From assembly GCF_025950095.1 (NCBI RefSeq), contig NZ_JAPDDR010000010.1, positions 186,001 through 250,000 of the forward strand: 64,000 nt of DNA, read 5' to 3'. Below the pieces are notes generated by a model. That model did no database searches. It saw only the letters and a program-made list of their open reading frames with translations, and was not told the DNA's origin. Position numbers and translations under genes: made by a program. This stretch comes from Luteolibacter rhizosphaerae. Its GTDB lineage: Bacteria; Verrucomicrobiota; Verrucomicrobiia; Verrucomicrobiales; Akkermansiaceae. Shown one piece after another: positions 51,041-61,103 of the stretch. Every line of letters begins with the position of its first letter. Within the stretch, counting starts at the first letter, position 1.

Positions 51041-52180
51041 GTGAGCAAGCACCGCCCTGTCCTTTCCCCGACCCGGAGCACCGCTTGGCATCGCTTCTTT
51101 CATCGCCTGATCTCGGCGGCTTGGTTCGATGAGATCAAAGTGTCCGGGCAGCTACCTGCCGAGGGACCGCTCCTGCTCGTTTCCTGCCACCGAAATGGGG
51201 CGGTCGATGGCTTCCTGCTCGATGCGGTCTCCCCCCGGCTGGAGTTCATGATTGCGGGTCGTCTGGTGAAGCGGTGGTGGCAAAGGGCCTTCTTCGGTGG
51301 CATTCCGGTCGAGCGGGCCAAAGATGGCGAGCGAGACAACCGTAGCGCGATGGACGCCTGTGTGAGACATCTCGGTGAAGGTGGTGTCCTGTGCGTCTTC
51401 CCGGAAGGAACGAGTTCCCTAGGACCACGTCATCTCACCTCCCACTCCGGAGCTGCGAGACTGGCAGCGGCCTATGAGGAGGAGAACGGGCGGCTGCCGG
51501 AGATCATCCCGATCGGCTTGCATTATGAAGAGCCCGGACTCTTCCGCTCCAGAGTCGAGGTCGTGATTGGAAAGCCCCTGCGGATCGAAGAACGAGGTCG
51601 CCGGATCGTCGCGCTGAAGCGGGCGATCGAGGTGGGCTTGAAGGAAGTGGGTGCGAACTTCGAAAGCGAATTCCATCAAGACATCTCGGAAACTGCGGCA
51701 ATGGATTCCGATACCCGCTACCAGACCTTGAAGCGATGGGAGGCAAACACTCCGACAGATCTGGCGGACCTATGGCGGCACTCCGATCCGGCATCCCGCG
51801 AGCTGCTGAAGCGTGGTCGCTTCGCTCCGAGCTCGCTGCTGCTACCATTGGCCTTGCCGGGCTATGTCCTGAATGCACCGGTATACATGGCCTCCCATCT
51901 GGCGGCCAAGCGAATGGCCGACGGCCCCAACGTCGTGGCACTCTGGAAGATTCTGGGAGCAAGCGCGGCGGCGGCGATCTGGGTCCCAGCCATGGCGCTG
52001 GCCTGCGGTCTTGGCGGCGGCCTCCGCGGGCTGGCCTCCTACACGGCGAGCACTCTTCTGGGGTTCGCCCTGAGGAGACCCTTGCGCCAAACCGGTCGAG
52101 CCCTACGCTGGCTGACAGCACCGCGCCGAAGGCGGGACGAGGTGCGTGAACTGAGGACATTGCTGGAGAACCATGCGTGA
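51041..52180 (+). CDS. Acyltransferase with PlsC-like domain and hydrophobic C-terminus
   Basis: About 379 residues from GTG 51041 (TTG 51035 also possible). The glycerophosphate-acyltransferase motifs are clear: SCHRNGAVDGFLLD (HxxxxD), GGIPVERAKDGE, FPEGTSSLGP and IPIGLHYEEP. The C-terminal third adds two or more hydrophobic segments (WKILGASAAAAIWVPAM) not present in simple PlsC enzymes. It probably acylates a phospholipid precursor. The end overlaps the start of the next gene by 8 bases, indicating an operon. Confidence 0.82.
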   Translation: MSKHRPVLSPTRSTAWHRFFHRLISAAWFDEIKVSGQLPAEGPLLLVSCHRNGAVDGFLLDAVSPRLEFMIAGRLVKRWWQRAFFGGIPVERAKDGERDNRSAMDACVRHLGEGGVLCVFPEGTSSLGPRHLTSHSGAARLAAAYEEENGRLPEIIPIGLHYEEPGLFRSRVEVVIGKPLRIEERGRRIVALKRAIEVGLKEVGANFESEFHQDISETAAMDSDTRYQTLKRWEANTPTDLADLWRHSDPASRELLKRGRFAPSSLLLPLALPGYVLNAPVYMASHLAAKRMADGPNVVALWKILGASAAAAIWVPAMALACGLGGGLRGLASYTASTLLGFALRRPLRQTGRALRWLTAPRRRRDEVRELRTLLENHA

Positions 52181-53090
52181 AGAATCCGGCATGATGTGGC
52201 ACGAGCGGGCTTACCTGCTGCTGTGGATTTCCCTCGGCGCGGCACTGGCATGGCAGGGCATGGCCAAGCCATCCGACGCCGTGGCCGGGGGACAAGCGTT
52301 GGCACTGCTGGGCTTGGTCAAGGTGGGAAAGCGAGGCCTGTGGTGGCAGGTGCGGATGTGGCTACCCTTGGTCGCGCTCAATGTGACCTACTTCTGGCTC
52401 GGTGATGCGATTCCCCGCCTGAACCCATGGCGGGCGGATGCAATGCTGCTTGAGCTGGACCGCGCCGTGTTCGGAGATTGCCTGGCTTTGAAGGCCGCAC
52501 CTCTCGTCTCCACTTGGGCAAGGGAGATACTATCCATGGCGTATCTGAGTTTCTTCCCGCTGTGGCTGGGCGGTCTCGCGCTCGCCCAATGGCGGGGACG
52601 ACAAGACCAGCAGTCCTTCTTCACCGGCCTGTATCTCATCTACGTAGTCGGCTTTGCGGGATACATCTTGTTCCCGGCGGCGGGCCCCTTCCGCTATCCA
52701 CCGCTATCGGAGCAGGCGGGCTTCGCCACTGCGGGCGGCGTCTTCACCCGGATGAACGATGCGGTGGTGATGAACGGCTGCAATGGAGTGGATGTCTTTC
52801 CCAGTCTGCACACGGCGATCACGGTCTTCGTTCTCCTCGCCGCGTGGAGTTGGTCGCAACGCCTCGCGGCATGGCTCGCCATGCCCTGCATCCTGATCAT
52901 CTGCGCCACCATCGGCCTGCAATATCACTACGCTGCCGACTTGGCCGCAGGCACCCTGCTGGGTGCGGCAGTGTGGTGGCTCACGATCTTCCGACATTCG
53001 AGCAAACATCATCATGACGGAACCCTTTGTCATTCGACTTCAAGATCCAGCGGCCGCGAACCCCGCCCTGACGGGCGGCAAGGGATCTAG
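52173..53090 (+). CDS. PAP2-superfamily membrane phosphatase/transferase (inositol-phosphorylceramide-synthase-like)
   Basis: A 305-residue membrane protein with about six helices. The lipid phosphatase/transferase active region is visible: FPAAGPFRYPPL, then GCNGVDVFPSLHTAITVF with catalytic His, and GLQYHYAADLAAGTLLG with the second His. This pattern is close to AUR1/IPC-synthase-like PAP2 proteins. The last 30 residues overlap the next gene by 77 bases, so the true C-terminus may be shorter or frameshifted. It may transfer or remove a phospho-head group. Confidence 0.8.
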   Translation: MREESGMMWHERAYLLLWISLGAALAWQGMAKPSDAVAGGQALALLGLVKVGKRGLWWQVRMWLPLVALNVTYFWLGDAIPRLNPWRADAMLLELDRAVFGDCLALKAAPLVSTWAREILSMAYLSFFPLWLGGLALAQWRGRQDQQSFFTGLYLIYVVGFAGYILFPAAGPFRYPPLSEQAGFATAGGVFTRMNDAVVMNGCNGVDVFPSLHTAITVFVLLAAWSWSQRLAAWLAMPCILIICATIGLQYHYAADLAAGTLLGAAVWWLTIFRHSSKHHHDGTLCHSTSRSSGREPRPDGRQGI

Positions 53091-55187
53091 CCTGGCCAAG
53101 CTCCACCGCGCGGAGTTCCGCGTGCCCGACGGCTTCGTCGTCACCGCGAGATCCTTCAAGGAATTCTCCACGGGCGGCAGAGAGCTACCCCTGCAAGTGA
53201 CCGCGGAGATCCGGGCCCACCTGGAGCACTACGGGGATCAGGCCTTCGCCGTGCGCTCTTCCTCGACCGCGGAAGACTCCGCGGATGCCGCTTTCGCGGG
53301 ACAGCATGAGACCTACCTGAACATCCGCGGGACCGAGCAGATCCTGCTCCGGGTGACGGATTGCTTTCTCTCGCTCTGGAACGAACGAGCGGTGGCCTAT
53401 CGCCAGCAGCGCGGAATGGACGAAGCTTCCGCGAGCATGGCGGTGGTGGTGCAGCGGCTTGTTCCCTGCGACTCCGCCGGCGTGGCCTTCAGCTTGGATC
53501 CGGTAAGCGGGGATGCCAGGCGCATCCTCATCGATGCGAACCGGGGCTTGGGCGAATCCGTAGTGGGAGGAGAGACCCAGGTGGATCACTGGGTGATCGC
53601 GCGGGATGGATTGAGTGTGATCGAGGAGTCCATCGCGAGCAAGACTTCACGAACGATCCCGGCGGAGAACGGGATCCGCCACCAAGAACTGAGCGGCGAG
53701 GAAGCACGCGCCCCATCCCTCACCGCAGCGCAAACGCGAGAGGTGGCGAAGCTCGTCCTGGAAGTGGAGCGCAAGGCAGCCTTCCCTCAGGACATCGAAT
53801 GGGGCTTTGCGGGAGACGAACTCTGGCTTCTGCAAGCACGCCCCATCACCACGCTGCCGGAGCGATGGACGCGGCAGGAATCCGCCGAGCGCTTCCCGAC
53901 ACCGATCAGCCCGCTGACTTGGGACTTCGTTGAGGCAGGCTTCCACGACTCGCTCGCATGGTCCCTGAAGCTGATGGGAATGCCGCCCTGCCCCGGGGCG
54001 GTGGTTCGCGAGCTTCGATCACTACATTTATGGAAATCAGAATCTGGCGGAGCACTACTGCCGGCTCCCCTTTCACGCGGATAGCCTGGAGGAACTCGAT
54101 GCGGTGATCCCGCGGATGAAGGAGGAGTTCCGCTGGGTGCAGGAGCTACCGGTCGATTGGATGCGGGATCTCGATGGCTACCTGATCGGGATCGGTAGGG
54201 CCGAGTCCAAGGACCTCGGAGCCATGAGCGAGCGGGAACTCTGGGAGCATACGAAGAACTTGGTGAAGCACGGCTCGGATTACTTCCTGCCGAACATTGC
54301 CATCTCGATCACCCACGGTCTCCTGTGTCGTCTGTTGTATAAGCTGGTGGGATTCGTCGTGGATCAGGACGAGGTCGCCAGCATGTTCCAAGCCTTGCTG
54401 GCGTGGGGAAACACGAAGACATCGCAGATCAATCGCGAACTCAAGGAGATCGCCGGGATGATCCGTGCGGACGCCGGCTTGTCTCTTCTGATTGCGGAGC
54501 TCCCGTCCGAGGAACTGCTAGCCGGCGGGCTGAACTCATATCCGCTGTTTGAAAAGCGGCTGGCGAAGTTCCTGAACGACCACGGCCATCGGGAGACGGA
54601 CTTCGATATGTATCATGCGCCTTGGGGCGACCCGCCCGCGATCGTTCTGGATCACCTGCGGGCTATCGCAGGCACCACGGACTCCGAACCAAGGGACGGG
54701 AGCGAACATCAGGCGAAGCTGGCGGCTCATCAGGCCGAGCAGAGGTTCCTCCATCTCGCGCCTCACTCGTGGAGATTCTTCTTCTCGGAGATCCTGCGGC
54801 TCGCGCGGGTCTACACCCAGCTCGACGACTTGGAGCACTACCACACCGCGCGCTTGAACCGATGGAGAGGACCTTCTGAAGGGCATGCCGGGAAGCCCGG
54901 GAATCGCCGAAGGCTTAGTCTACCACGTGCGCGGACCGGGTGATTTCGCGGCATTTCCTGCCGGAGCCATCCTGGTGAGCAGGACGACGAATCCCGCGTG
55001 GACACCATTGTTTCACCTCGCGTCAGCCGTCATCACGGAGAGCGGCGGCCCCCTGTCTCACGGAGCCGTGACCGCGCGCGAGCTCGGCATCCCTGCGGTG
55101 ATGTCCGTGCCAAAATGCCTGAGCCTGCTCGAACCGGGAAGCCGGGTCCGAGTAGATGGATTGAAAGGACTGGTGATGCCGGTGTGA
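53014..55187 (+). pseudogene. PEP-synthase / rifampicin-phosphotransferase-like gene with two frameshifts
   Basis: Three consecutive frames together encode one PEP-synthase-like protein of about 720 residues. The first (53014 onward) is an ATP-grasp domain: LTGGKGSSLAKLHRAEF, VRSSSTAEDSADAAFAGQ, VAFSLDPVSGDARRI and DIEWGFAGDELWLLQARPIT. Near 53995-54005 the homology passes to the next frame (WFASFDHYIYGNQNL, then a helical segment to about 54870). Around 54865-54885 it changes again, to the swivelling phosphohistidine domain (ITESGGPLSHGAVTAREL, catalytic His). Two +1-type shifts make decay or sequencing error likely. Its family members phosphorylate small molecules or antibiotics using ATP. 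Confidence 0.75.
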
Positions 55188-55196
55188 GAATGCGGC

Positions 55197-56531
55197 TCAG
55201 GCACTGGCCAGCGCTTCATCGATGACCTCGAGCATGAAGTCGGCATCGGCCGCAGTGATGCACATCGGTGGCTTGATGCGGAGGACATTGCCCCAGAGAC
55301 CACCCTTGCCAATGAGGAGGCCTAGATCCTTGCAGCGCTCGAAGACCTCGGCGCATTCCTCGCGGGCAGGCTCCTTGGTGATGCGGTCCTTCACAAGCTC
55401 GATGCCGAGCATGAGGCCGAGGCCGCGGACTTCGCCGATGAGGGAGTGCTTCTCCGCGAGGCGGCGGAAGCCGTCTGTTAGACGGGTACCGATGGCGAGG
55501 GAGTTGGCTTGAAGGCCTTCCTTTTCGATGACCTTGAGTACGGCGCGGCCCTGGGCCATGGAGACGGGGTTGCCGCCGAAAGTGTTGAAGTGGATGCGGG
55601 TGGCGAGGGTCTGCGCGATCTCCGGGGTAGTGACGACGGCGGCAAGCGGGCAGCCATTGCCGATACCCTTGGCCATGGTGACGATATCGGGGATGACGCC
55701 CTGGGTTTCGAAGCCCCAGAAGTGCGTGCCGGTGCGGCCGAAGCCAGCCTGGACCTCGTCGGCGATGCAGAGGCCGCCGGCGGCGCGGGCATGGGCGTAA
55801 GCATGCTTCAGGTAGCCATCGGGGAAGACAACGGTGCCGCCGACGCCTTGGATGGACTCGGCGATGAAGGCGGCGATCTTACCGGAGCTGCCGAAGCGGA
55901 TGAGTTCCTCGATATCGGCGGCGTATTTCCTGCCAGCATCGGGATCGTCTTTGCCGAAGGGTCCACGGTAGGTGTCCGGCATGCGGGCGTGCTGGACGCC
56001 GTGGGAGTGCGGGACATTGAACTTCCAAGTGTGATGGGAAGTGAGAGCCATGGCGGAAGGGCTGCCGCCATGGTAGGCATTGCGCAGGGCAATGGCGTCG
56101 TAGTTGCCGGTGTAGGCACGGGCCATGAGCATGGCGAGGTCATTGGCCTCCGAGCCGCTGTTCACGAAGTAGCAGACCTTCAAATCGCCGGGCATCTTCG
56201 CGGCGAGTTCCTGCGCGTAGAGCGCGATATTCGGGTGAAGATAGATGGTGGTGGTGTGATTGATCGTCTCGTTCTGGAGATTCGCGGCGGCGACGACTTC
56301 CGGGTGGCAGTGGCCGACGCTGACGGTGACGATGCCGCCGAAGCCATCGAGATAACGACGGCCGGTTTCATCGAAGAGATATTGTCCCTTCCCTTCCACG
56401 ATCATGACCGGCTTCTTGTAGTAGTGGAAGATGCCGGGGCTGACGTGCTGCTTGCGGAGGGCGAGAACCTCCTCCGGCGAGGGACCGGTGTAGGGCAGCG
56501 GGGCGTAGTCGAAGGGTGGGAGCGTGGCCAT
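55197..56531 (-). CDS. Class III aminotransferase (AGXT2 / beta-alanine transaminase-like)
   Basis: A 444-residue PLP enzyme. Family blocks are [83 protein letters not shown] and [15 protein letters not shown] with the PLP Lys. In this locus it would transfer the amino group of beta-alanine or beta-aminoisobutyrate to pyruvate or glyoxylate, giving malonate semialdehyde or its methyl form. Last gene of the leftward pyrimidine-degradation run. Confidence 0.9.
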   Translation of the reverse strand: MATLPPFDYAPLPYTGPSPEEVLALRKQHVSPGIFHYYKKPVMIVEGKGQYLFDETGRRYLDGFGGIVTVSVGHCHPEVVAAANLQNETINHTTTIYLHPNIALYAQELAAKMPGDLKVCYFVNSGSEANDLAMLMARAYTGNYDAIALRNAYHGGSPSAMALTSHHTWKFNVPHSHGVQHARMPDTYRGPFGKDDPDAGRKYAADIEELIRFGSSGKIAAFIAESIQGVGGTVVFPDGYLKHAYAHARAAGGLCIADEVQAGFGRTGTHFWGFETQGVIPDIVTMAKGIGNGCPLAAVVTTPEIAQTLATRIHFNTFGGNPVSMAQGRAVLKVIEKEGLQANSLAIGTRLTDGFRRLAEKHSLIGEVRGLGLMLGIELVKDRITKEPAREECAEVFERCKDLGLLIGKGGLWGNVLRIKPPMCITAADADFMLEVIDEALASA

Positions 56532-56579
56532 ACAGGTAAAAGGAAAGGCTGGTGCCGAGTGAGCAGTGAGCAGTGGCGT

Positions 56580-58040
56580 TTACGACGCCGTGACCTTCGC
56601 CGGAGCGAGCTTGCGGAAGAAGAGGTAAAGCATGAAGCCAAGAGCGAAACCGACGAACCACGCCTGCTGGTAGAGGGTTTCGAGGAAGTCCGGAACCGAA
56701 GCGGGATCGACGGCTTTGACGTGGGCGAGGAAGCCGGGAAGGTTCGGGATGACGGCGAGGAGGAAAGCCGCGATGGCGGCGAGGCTGAAGCCACTCGTGT
56801 AGCGGTAGATTCCGTGAGCACGGTAGAGTTCGTCGAGATCGAGCTTGCGGCGGCGGAGCACGAAGTAGTCGGCGATCATGATACCGGCGATAGGCCCCAA
56901 CAGGGCGCTGTAGCCGATGAGCCAGGTGAAGATGTAGCCAGACGGATCGGCGACGAGTTTCCAGGGCATCATGAGGACGCCGATGATACCGGTGATGTAG
57001 CCGCCGGTGCGGAAAGAGATCTTGCGAGGCGCGAGGTGAGCGAAGTCGTTCGCGGGGCTTACAACGTTCGCCGCGATGTTTGTTGCGAGGGTGGCAATGC
57101 AAAGAGCGAGCATCGCGACGACGAGAACGAGTGGATTTGTGAAGCGGGTGAGGACATCGACAGGGTCCCAGAGGGTCTTGCCGTAGATGATGGCGGTGGC
57201 AGAGGTCACCGCGACTCCGATGAAAGAGTAGAGTGCCATGGTGGGCGGGAGGCCGATGGCTTGGCCGAGGATCTGGTCCTTCTGCGAGCGGGCATAGCGG
57301 GAGAAGTCGGGGATATTCAGCGAGAGCGTGGCCCAGAAGCCGATCATGCCGGTGAGAGCGGGGATGAAGAAGGCGGTGAATTGCCCCGCTTTCGGCTGCC
57401 CGGGGTCGAAGGCGGAGGGCTTCGAGAGCATGGGGCCGAATCCCCCTGCCGCGCTGTAGGCCCACGCAAGCAGGGCCAAGCCGAGGATGATCAGGAGCGG
57501 AGCCTTGATCGAGAGCAGAAGACGGATGGTGTGGATGCCGCGGTGGATGACCCACATGTTGATGCCCCAAAAGAAGAGGAAGCAGATGAGCTGCGTGCCG
57601 GTGATGCCCAAACCCGCGATGGCGCTTCCGGAGGAGAATGCCGGGAAGAAGACCGCGAGAATCTTGTGAATCGCTTCACCGCCGATCCATGCCTGGATGC
57701 CGAACCAGCCACAGGCGACGAGGGCGCGGAGCAGTGCGGGGATATTCGCTCCGAGGATGCCAAAGGAGGCGCGACAGAAGACCGGGAACGGGATGCCGTA
57801 GGCGGTGCCCGCGTGAGCGTTCAGTATCATCGGAACGAGCACGATGGCATTCCCGAGAAAGATGGTGAGCACCGCCTGCCACCAGTTCATGCCGCCATCA
57901 ATGAGCGAGGAGGCGAGCATGTAGGTGGGGATGCACGCCGCCATGGAAATCCACAGCGCGGCGAAGTTCCACATCATCCATGTCCGCTTCTCCGGCGGGA
58001 CCGCGGCGAGATCTTCGTTGGTGAGATCGGGATCGTGCAT
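56580..58040 (-). CDS. NCS1-family nucleobase:cation symporter
   Basis: A 486-residue transporter with about 12 helices. The start at 58040 (MHDPDLTNEDLAAVPPEKRT) matches the NCS1 N-terminus. Other markers are WNFAALWISMAACIPTYMLA, GIPFPVFCRASFGILGANIPA, GWFGIQAWIGG and NIPDFSRYARSQKDQ. NCS1 members import uracil, cytosine, allantoin or hydantoins; position between dihydropyrimidinase and transaminase suggests uracil, thymine or dihydropyrimidines. The gap to dihydropyrimidinase is 4 bases. Confidence 0.93.
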   Translation of the reverse strand: MHDPDLTNEDLAAVPPEKRTWMMWNFAALWISMAACIPTYMLASSLIDGGMNWWQAVLTIFLGNAIVLVPMILNAHAGTAYGIPFPVFCRASFGILGANIPALLRALVACGWFGIQAWIGGEAIHKILAVFFPAFSSGSAIAGLGITGTQLICFLFFWGINMWVIHRGIHTIRLLLSIKAPLLIILGLALLAWAYSAAGGFGPMLSKPSAFDPGQPKAGQFTAFFIPALTGMIGFWATLSLNIPDFSRYARSQKDQILGQAIGLPPTMALYSFIGVAVTSATAIIYGKTLWDPVDVLTRFTNPLVLVVAMLALCIATLATNIAANVVSPANDFAHLAPRKISFRTGGYITGIIGVLMMPWKLVADPSGYIFTWLIGYSALLGPIAGIMIADYFVLRRRKLDLDELYRAHGIYRYTSGFSLAAIAAFLLAVIPNLPGFLAHVKAVDPASVPDFLETLYQQAWFVGFALGFMLYLFFRKLAPAKVTAS

Positions 58041-58044
58041 GGCG

Positions 58045-59478
58045 TCAGGCCTTCGGCTTGCGGGGCAGGAAGCCCCCCCACCCTTTCTCGCCGCACCATT
58101 GGCCATCCTTGACCATGAGCTTGCCGCGGACGGTGACGGTTTCCGGTCGGCCTTGGATCGGCCAGCCTTCGAAGGCGGAGTAATCGGTGGCCATGGAGTG
58201 GCTGGCGGCGGTGATGATGCCGGACCAGCCGGGGTCCCAAATCACGAGGTCGGCATCGCTGCCGGGGGCGATCTCGCCCTTCCGCGGATAGAGCCCGAAG
58301 ATCTCGGCGGCACGAGTGCTGGCCACGCGGACGAAAGTATGGAGATCGATGCGACCGGTGGCGACACCGTGAGTGTAGAGAAGCTTCACGCGCTCCTCGA
58401 CGCTGGGGATGCCGTTCGGGATGAGGGTGAAGTTCGCGGGCTGGCCGGTGGGATCGAAGGAGGCATCGACGGCCTTGCCGGCTTCAGGGTGGCCCATGTG
58501 CTTCTGGGTGGCGTAGTCGAAGGGCGCGTGATCGGTGGCGACGGTATCGATGACGCCATCAGCGAGGGCCTGCCAAAGGTAGTCCTGCTGCTCCTTGGTG
58601 CGGATGGGCGGGCTCATCACGTATTTCGCGCCCTCGAAGTCCGGCTGCTCAGCATAGGAGCTATCGAGGGTGAGGTAGGGAGCGACGGTTTCGATACTAG
58701 CCTTCACACCCCGTTCGCGGGCGGCGGTGATGGCTTCGACGGCGGGTTGGCAACTGGTGTGGACGACGTAGACTTCCGCGCCGGTCATCTCGGCGAAGGT
58801 CATGAGGTGGTGGCAGCCCTCGGCTTCGACGGTGATCGGGCGGGAGGGTTCGTGCCATTCGGGGCCGGTCTTCCCCTCGGCGACTAAGCGCTTCTGTGTT
58901 TCCGAGACGAGATCGGCATTCTCGCAATGGGCGGTGACGACGACGCCGAGATCCTTGGCAAGGGCGAGGATTTGATAGAGTTCGGTGTCCTCGATGCCGA
59001 AAGCGCCCTTGTAAGCGAGGAAGACTTTGAAAGAGGATATCTGTTCCTCTTCGACAACGGTCTTCAGGGCGGCAGTGGTGGTTTCATCGAAGCGGGTAAC
59101 ACCGGCATGGAAGGTGTAGTCGCAGGAAGCGAGACCCGCAGCCTTGCTCTTCCAAAGACGGATAGCCTCCAGCGGATCCTCCGAACGGGAGGGGCAGCAC
59201 ATCTCGATGAGGGTGGTGGTGCCGCCCATAAGAGCTGCCTTGCTGCCTGTCTCCCAATCGTCCTTCGAGAAGGTGCCCATGAAGGGCAGGTAAATGTGGA
59301 CGTGCGGGTCAATGAAGCCGGGGAAGACATACTTGCCGGAAGCATCGATGACTTCGGCTCCTTCGGGTGCTTGGAGATTGGAGCCGATCGCGGTTATCTG
59401 CCCGTTCTCGCAGAGGATGTCGGCGGTACGGCGCTCGCAGGAGGTGATGATGTCGCCGTTGCGGATGAGTAGGGTCAT
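58045..59478 (-). CDS. hydA: Dihydropyrimidinase (D-hydantoinase)
   Basis: Opens the ring of dihydrouracil or dihydrothymine. The 477-residue amidohydrolase starts at 59478 (MTLLIRNGDIITS). Metal-site blocks are PGFIDPHVHIYLPFMG, the carbamylated Lys region SSFKVFLAYKGAFGIED, AHCENADL, VYVVHTSCQPAVE and IDTVATDHAPFDYATQ. Second in the leftward run after the semialdehyde dehydrogenase (gap 38 bases). Confidence 0.94.
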   Translation of the reverse strand: MTLLIRNGDIITSCERRTADILCENGQITAIGSNLQAPEGAEVIDASGKYVFPGFIDPHVHIYLPFMGTFSKDDWETGSKAALMGGTTTLIEMCCPSRSEDPLEAIRLWKSKAAGLASCDYTFHAGVTRFDETTTAALKTVVEEEQISSFKVFLAYKGAFGIEDTELYQILALAKDLGVVVTAHCENADLVSETQKRLVAEGKTGPEWHEPSRPITVEAEGCHHLMTFAEMTGAEVYVVHTSCQPAVEAITAARERGVKASIETVAPYLTLDSSYAEQPDFEGAKYVMSPPIRTKEQQDYLWQALADGVIDTVATDHAPFDYATQKHMGHPEAGKAVDASFDPTGQPANFTLIPNGIPSVEERVKLLYTHGVATGRIDLHTFVRVASTRAAEIFGLYPRKGEIAPGSDADLVIWDPGWSGIITAASHSMATDYSAFEGWPIQGRPETVTVRGKLMVKDGQWCGEKGWGGFLPRKPKA

Positions 59479-59516
59479 GAAAGTGCCGGGTGATCCGTAG
59501 AAAGATGAAGAGATGC

Positions 59517-61016
59517 TTACTTGGCCCAGACCTCGCCATCGCCGAAGGAGAACCAGCGGGTGGTAGTGGTCTTGCGTTTGGTGAAGAACTCGACGCCCTC
59601 TTTGCCTTGGATGTGGAGGTCGCCGAAGAAGGAGTCGTTCCAACCGGTGAAGGGAAAGTAGGCGAGCGGTGCGGGCACGCCCACATTGATGCCGACCATG
59701 CCGGCACTGACCTGGCGGCGGAACTCGCGGGCCGCTTTACCGGAGTTCGTGAAGATAGCGGCGCCGTTACCGAATGCCTGTTTGTTAGCCTGGGCGATGG
59801 CCTCGTCGAGAGTCTTGGCACGGAGGACGGCAAGGACGGGACCGAAGACTTCCGTTTCCATGAGTGGGTTATCTGGAGTGACTTGGTCGATCACGGTGGG
59901 GCCGAGGAAGAATCCCTCGGGGGCGTCATCCACCTTGGTCTTGCGGCCATCAGTGAGTACCTTGCCACCCGCGCGCTCACCGGCATCGATAAGCCCGGAG
60001 ACGCGGGTCTTGTGCTCGGCGGAGATCACCGCGCCCATGTCGGGCTGGGTCTCGCGAACATCGGTGGGGCCGACTCTCATGGAGCCGACGAGATCGGCGA
60101 GGGCGGGCAGGAGTTTGTCGCCCGCATCCCCGACCGCCACGGCGGTGGATCCGGCCATGCAGCGTTCACCCGCGCAGCCAAAGGCACCGTCCTTCACCGC
60201 TTCCACCGTCCGATCCACGTCGGCATCGGGCATCAGGATCACGAAGTTTTTCGCACCGCCAGCGGCTTGGACCCGCTTGCCCGCCAGCGAGCCCTTGCGG
60301 TGGATCTCACGGGCCACCGGAGTAGAGCCGACGAAGGAGATCGCGGCGACATCCGGGTGCTCTAACAAAGCGTCCACGCACTCGCGGCCGCCATGGACAA
60401 TATTGAGCACACCCGGTGGCAGCCCGGCTTTTTCCAGCAGGGCGACGACGCGCTGCATGGTAAGCGGGACCTTCTCGCTCGGCTTGAGGACGAAAGTATT
60501 CCCGCAGGCGATGGCGATCGGCCACATCCACATGGGCACCAGCGCGGGGAAATTGAAAGGGCAGATACCAGCGACCACGCCAAGTGGATGGCGGTCGGTG
60601 TGGCAATCGATTCCGCGGGCGATGTTCTCCAGCGACTCGCCCATCAGAAGGGTCGGGATGCCGCAGGCAAACTCCACCACCTCGATGCCGCGGCGCAGAT
60701 CGCCACGCGCTTCCGAGAGGGTTTTGCCGTGTTCGGTGGAGATGCCGAGGCAGAGTTCCTCGAAGGCATCTTCTAACAAGATCTTCAGGCGGAAGAGAAC
60801 CTGTGCCCGCTCGTTCGGAGGGGTATCGCGCCAATCCGGAAATGCCGCTTTCGCCGCCGCCACCACTTCGTTCACCTCCTCGGGCCCGCACATGGGCACG
60901 GTGGCGATGGCACTGCCGCGGGAGGGGTTGTAGACCGTGCTGCCCGCCTTTCCTCCCACCTCCTTCCACTTTCCTCCGATATAGAGCGGGCATGCTTGAT
61001 CCACGGACGCATTCAT
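59517..61016 (-). CDS. mmsA: CoA-acylating (methyl)malonate-semialdehyde dehydrogenase
   Basis: Converts malonate or methylmalonate semialdehyde to acetyl- or propionyl-CoA with NAD and CoA, losing CO2. The 499-residue aldehyde dehydrogenase shows GICPFNFPALVPMWMWPIAI, KPSEKVPLTMQR, ISFVGSTPVAREIH, AAGGAKNFVILMPDADVD and the catalytic Cys in GCAGERCMAGS. The GERCMA context is characteristic of MmsA rather than general ALDH. First gene of the leftward run, divergent from the ureidopropionase gene with 87 bases between. Confidence 0.94.
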   Translation of the reverse strand: MNASVDQACPLYIGGKWKEVGGKAGSTVYNPSRGSAIATVPMCGPEEVNEVVAAAKAAFPDWRDTPPNERAQVLFRLKILLEDAFEELCLGISTEHGKTLSEARGDLRRGIEVVEFACGIPTLLMGESLENIARGIDCHTDRHPLGVVAGICPFNFPALVPMWMWPIAIACGNTFVLKPSEKVPLTMQRVVALLEKAGLPPGVLNIVHGGRECVDALLEHPDVAAISFVGSTPVAREIHRKGSLAGKRVQAAGGAKNFVILMPDADVDRTVEAVKDGAFGCAGERCMAGSTAVAVGDAGDKLLPALADLVGSMRVGPTDVRETQPDMGAVISAEHKTRVSGLIDAGERAGGKVLTDGRKTKVDDAPEGFFLGPTVIDQVTPDNPLMETEVFGPVLAVLRAKTLDEAIAQANKQAFGNGAAIFTNSGKAAREFRRQVSAGMVGINVGVPAPLAYFPFTGWNDSFFGDLHIQGKEGVEFFTKRKTTTTRWFSFGDGEVWAK

Positions 61017-61103
61017 GGTTTGAGGAGCATGCGGATTGGCATGCCAATCGCTTTTCTAGCGGATTCCGTGCCGCTCCGGCAAGACCTTAACCGTTTCACG
61101 CTC

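Noticed and set aside
53014..55187. Three separate genes for the PEP-synthase-like region
   Set aside because: The three frames encode consecutive parts of one known fold (ATP-grasp, linker helices, phosphohistidine domain), so a frameshifted single gene is simpler.
55509..58112. A plus-strand open frame of 867 codons
   Set aside because: It is antisense to the transaminase and NCS1 permease, which carry clear family motifs.
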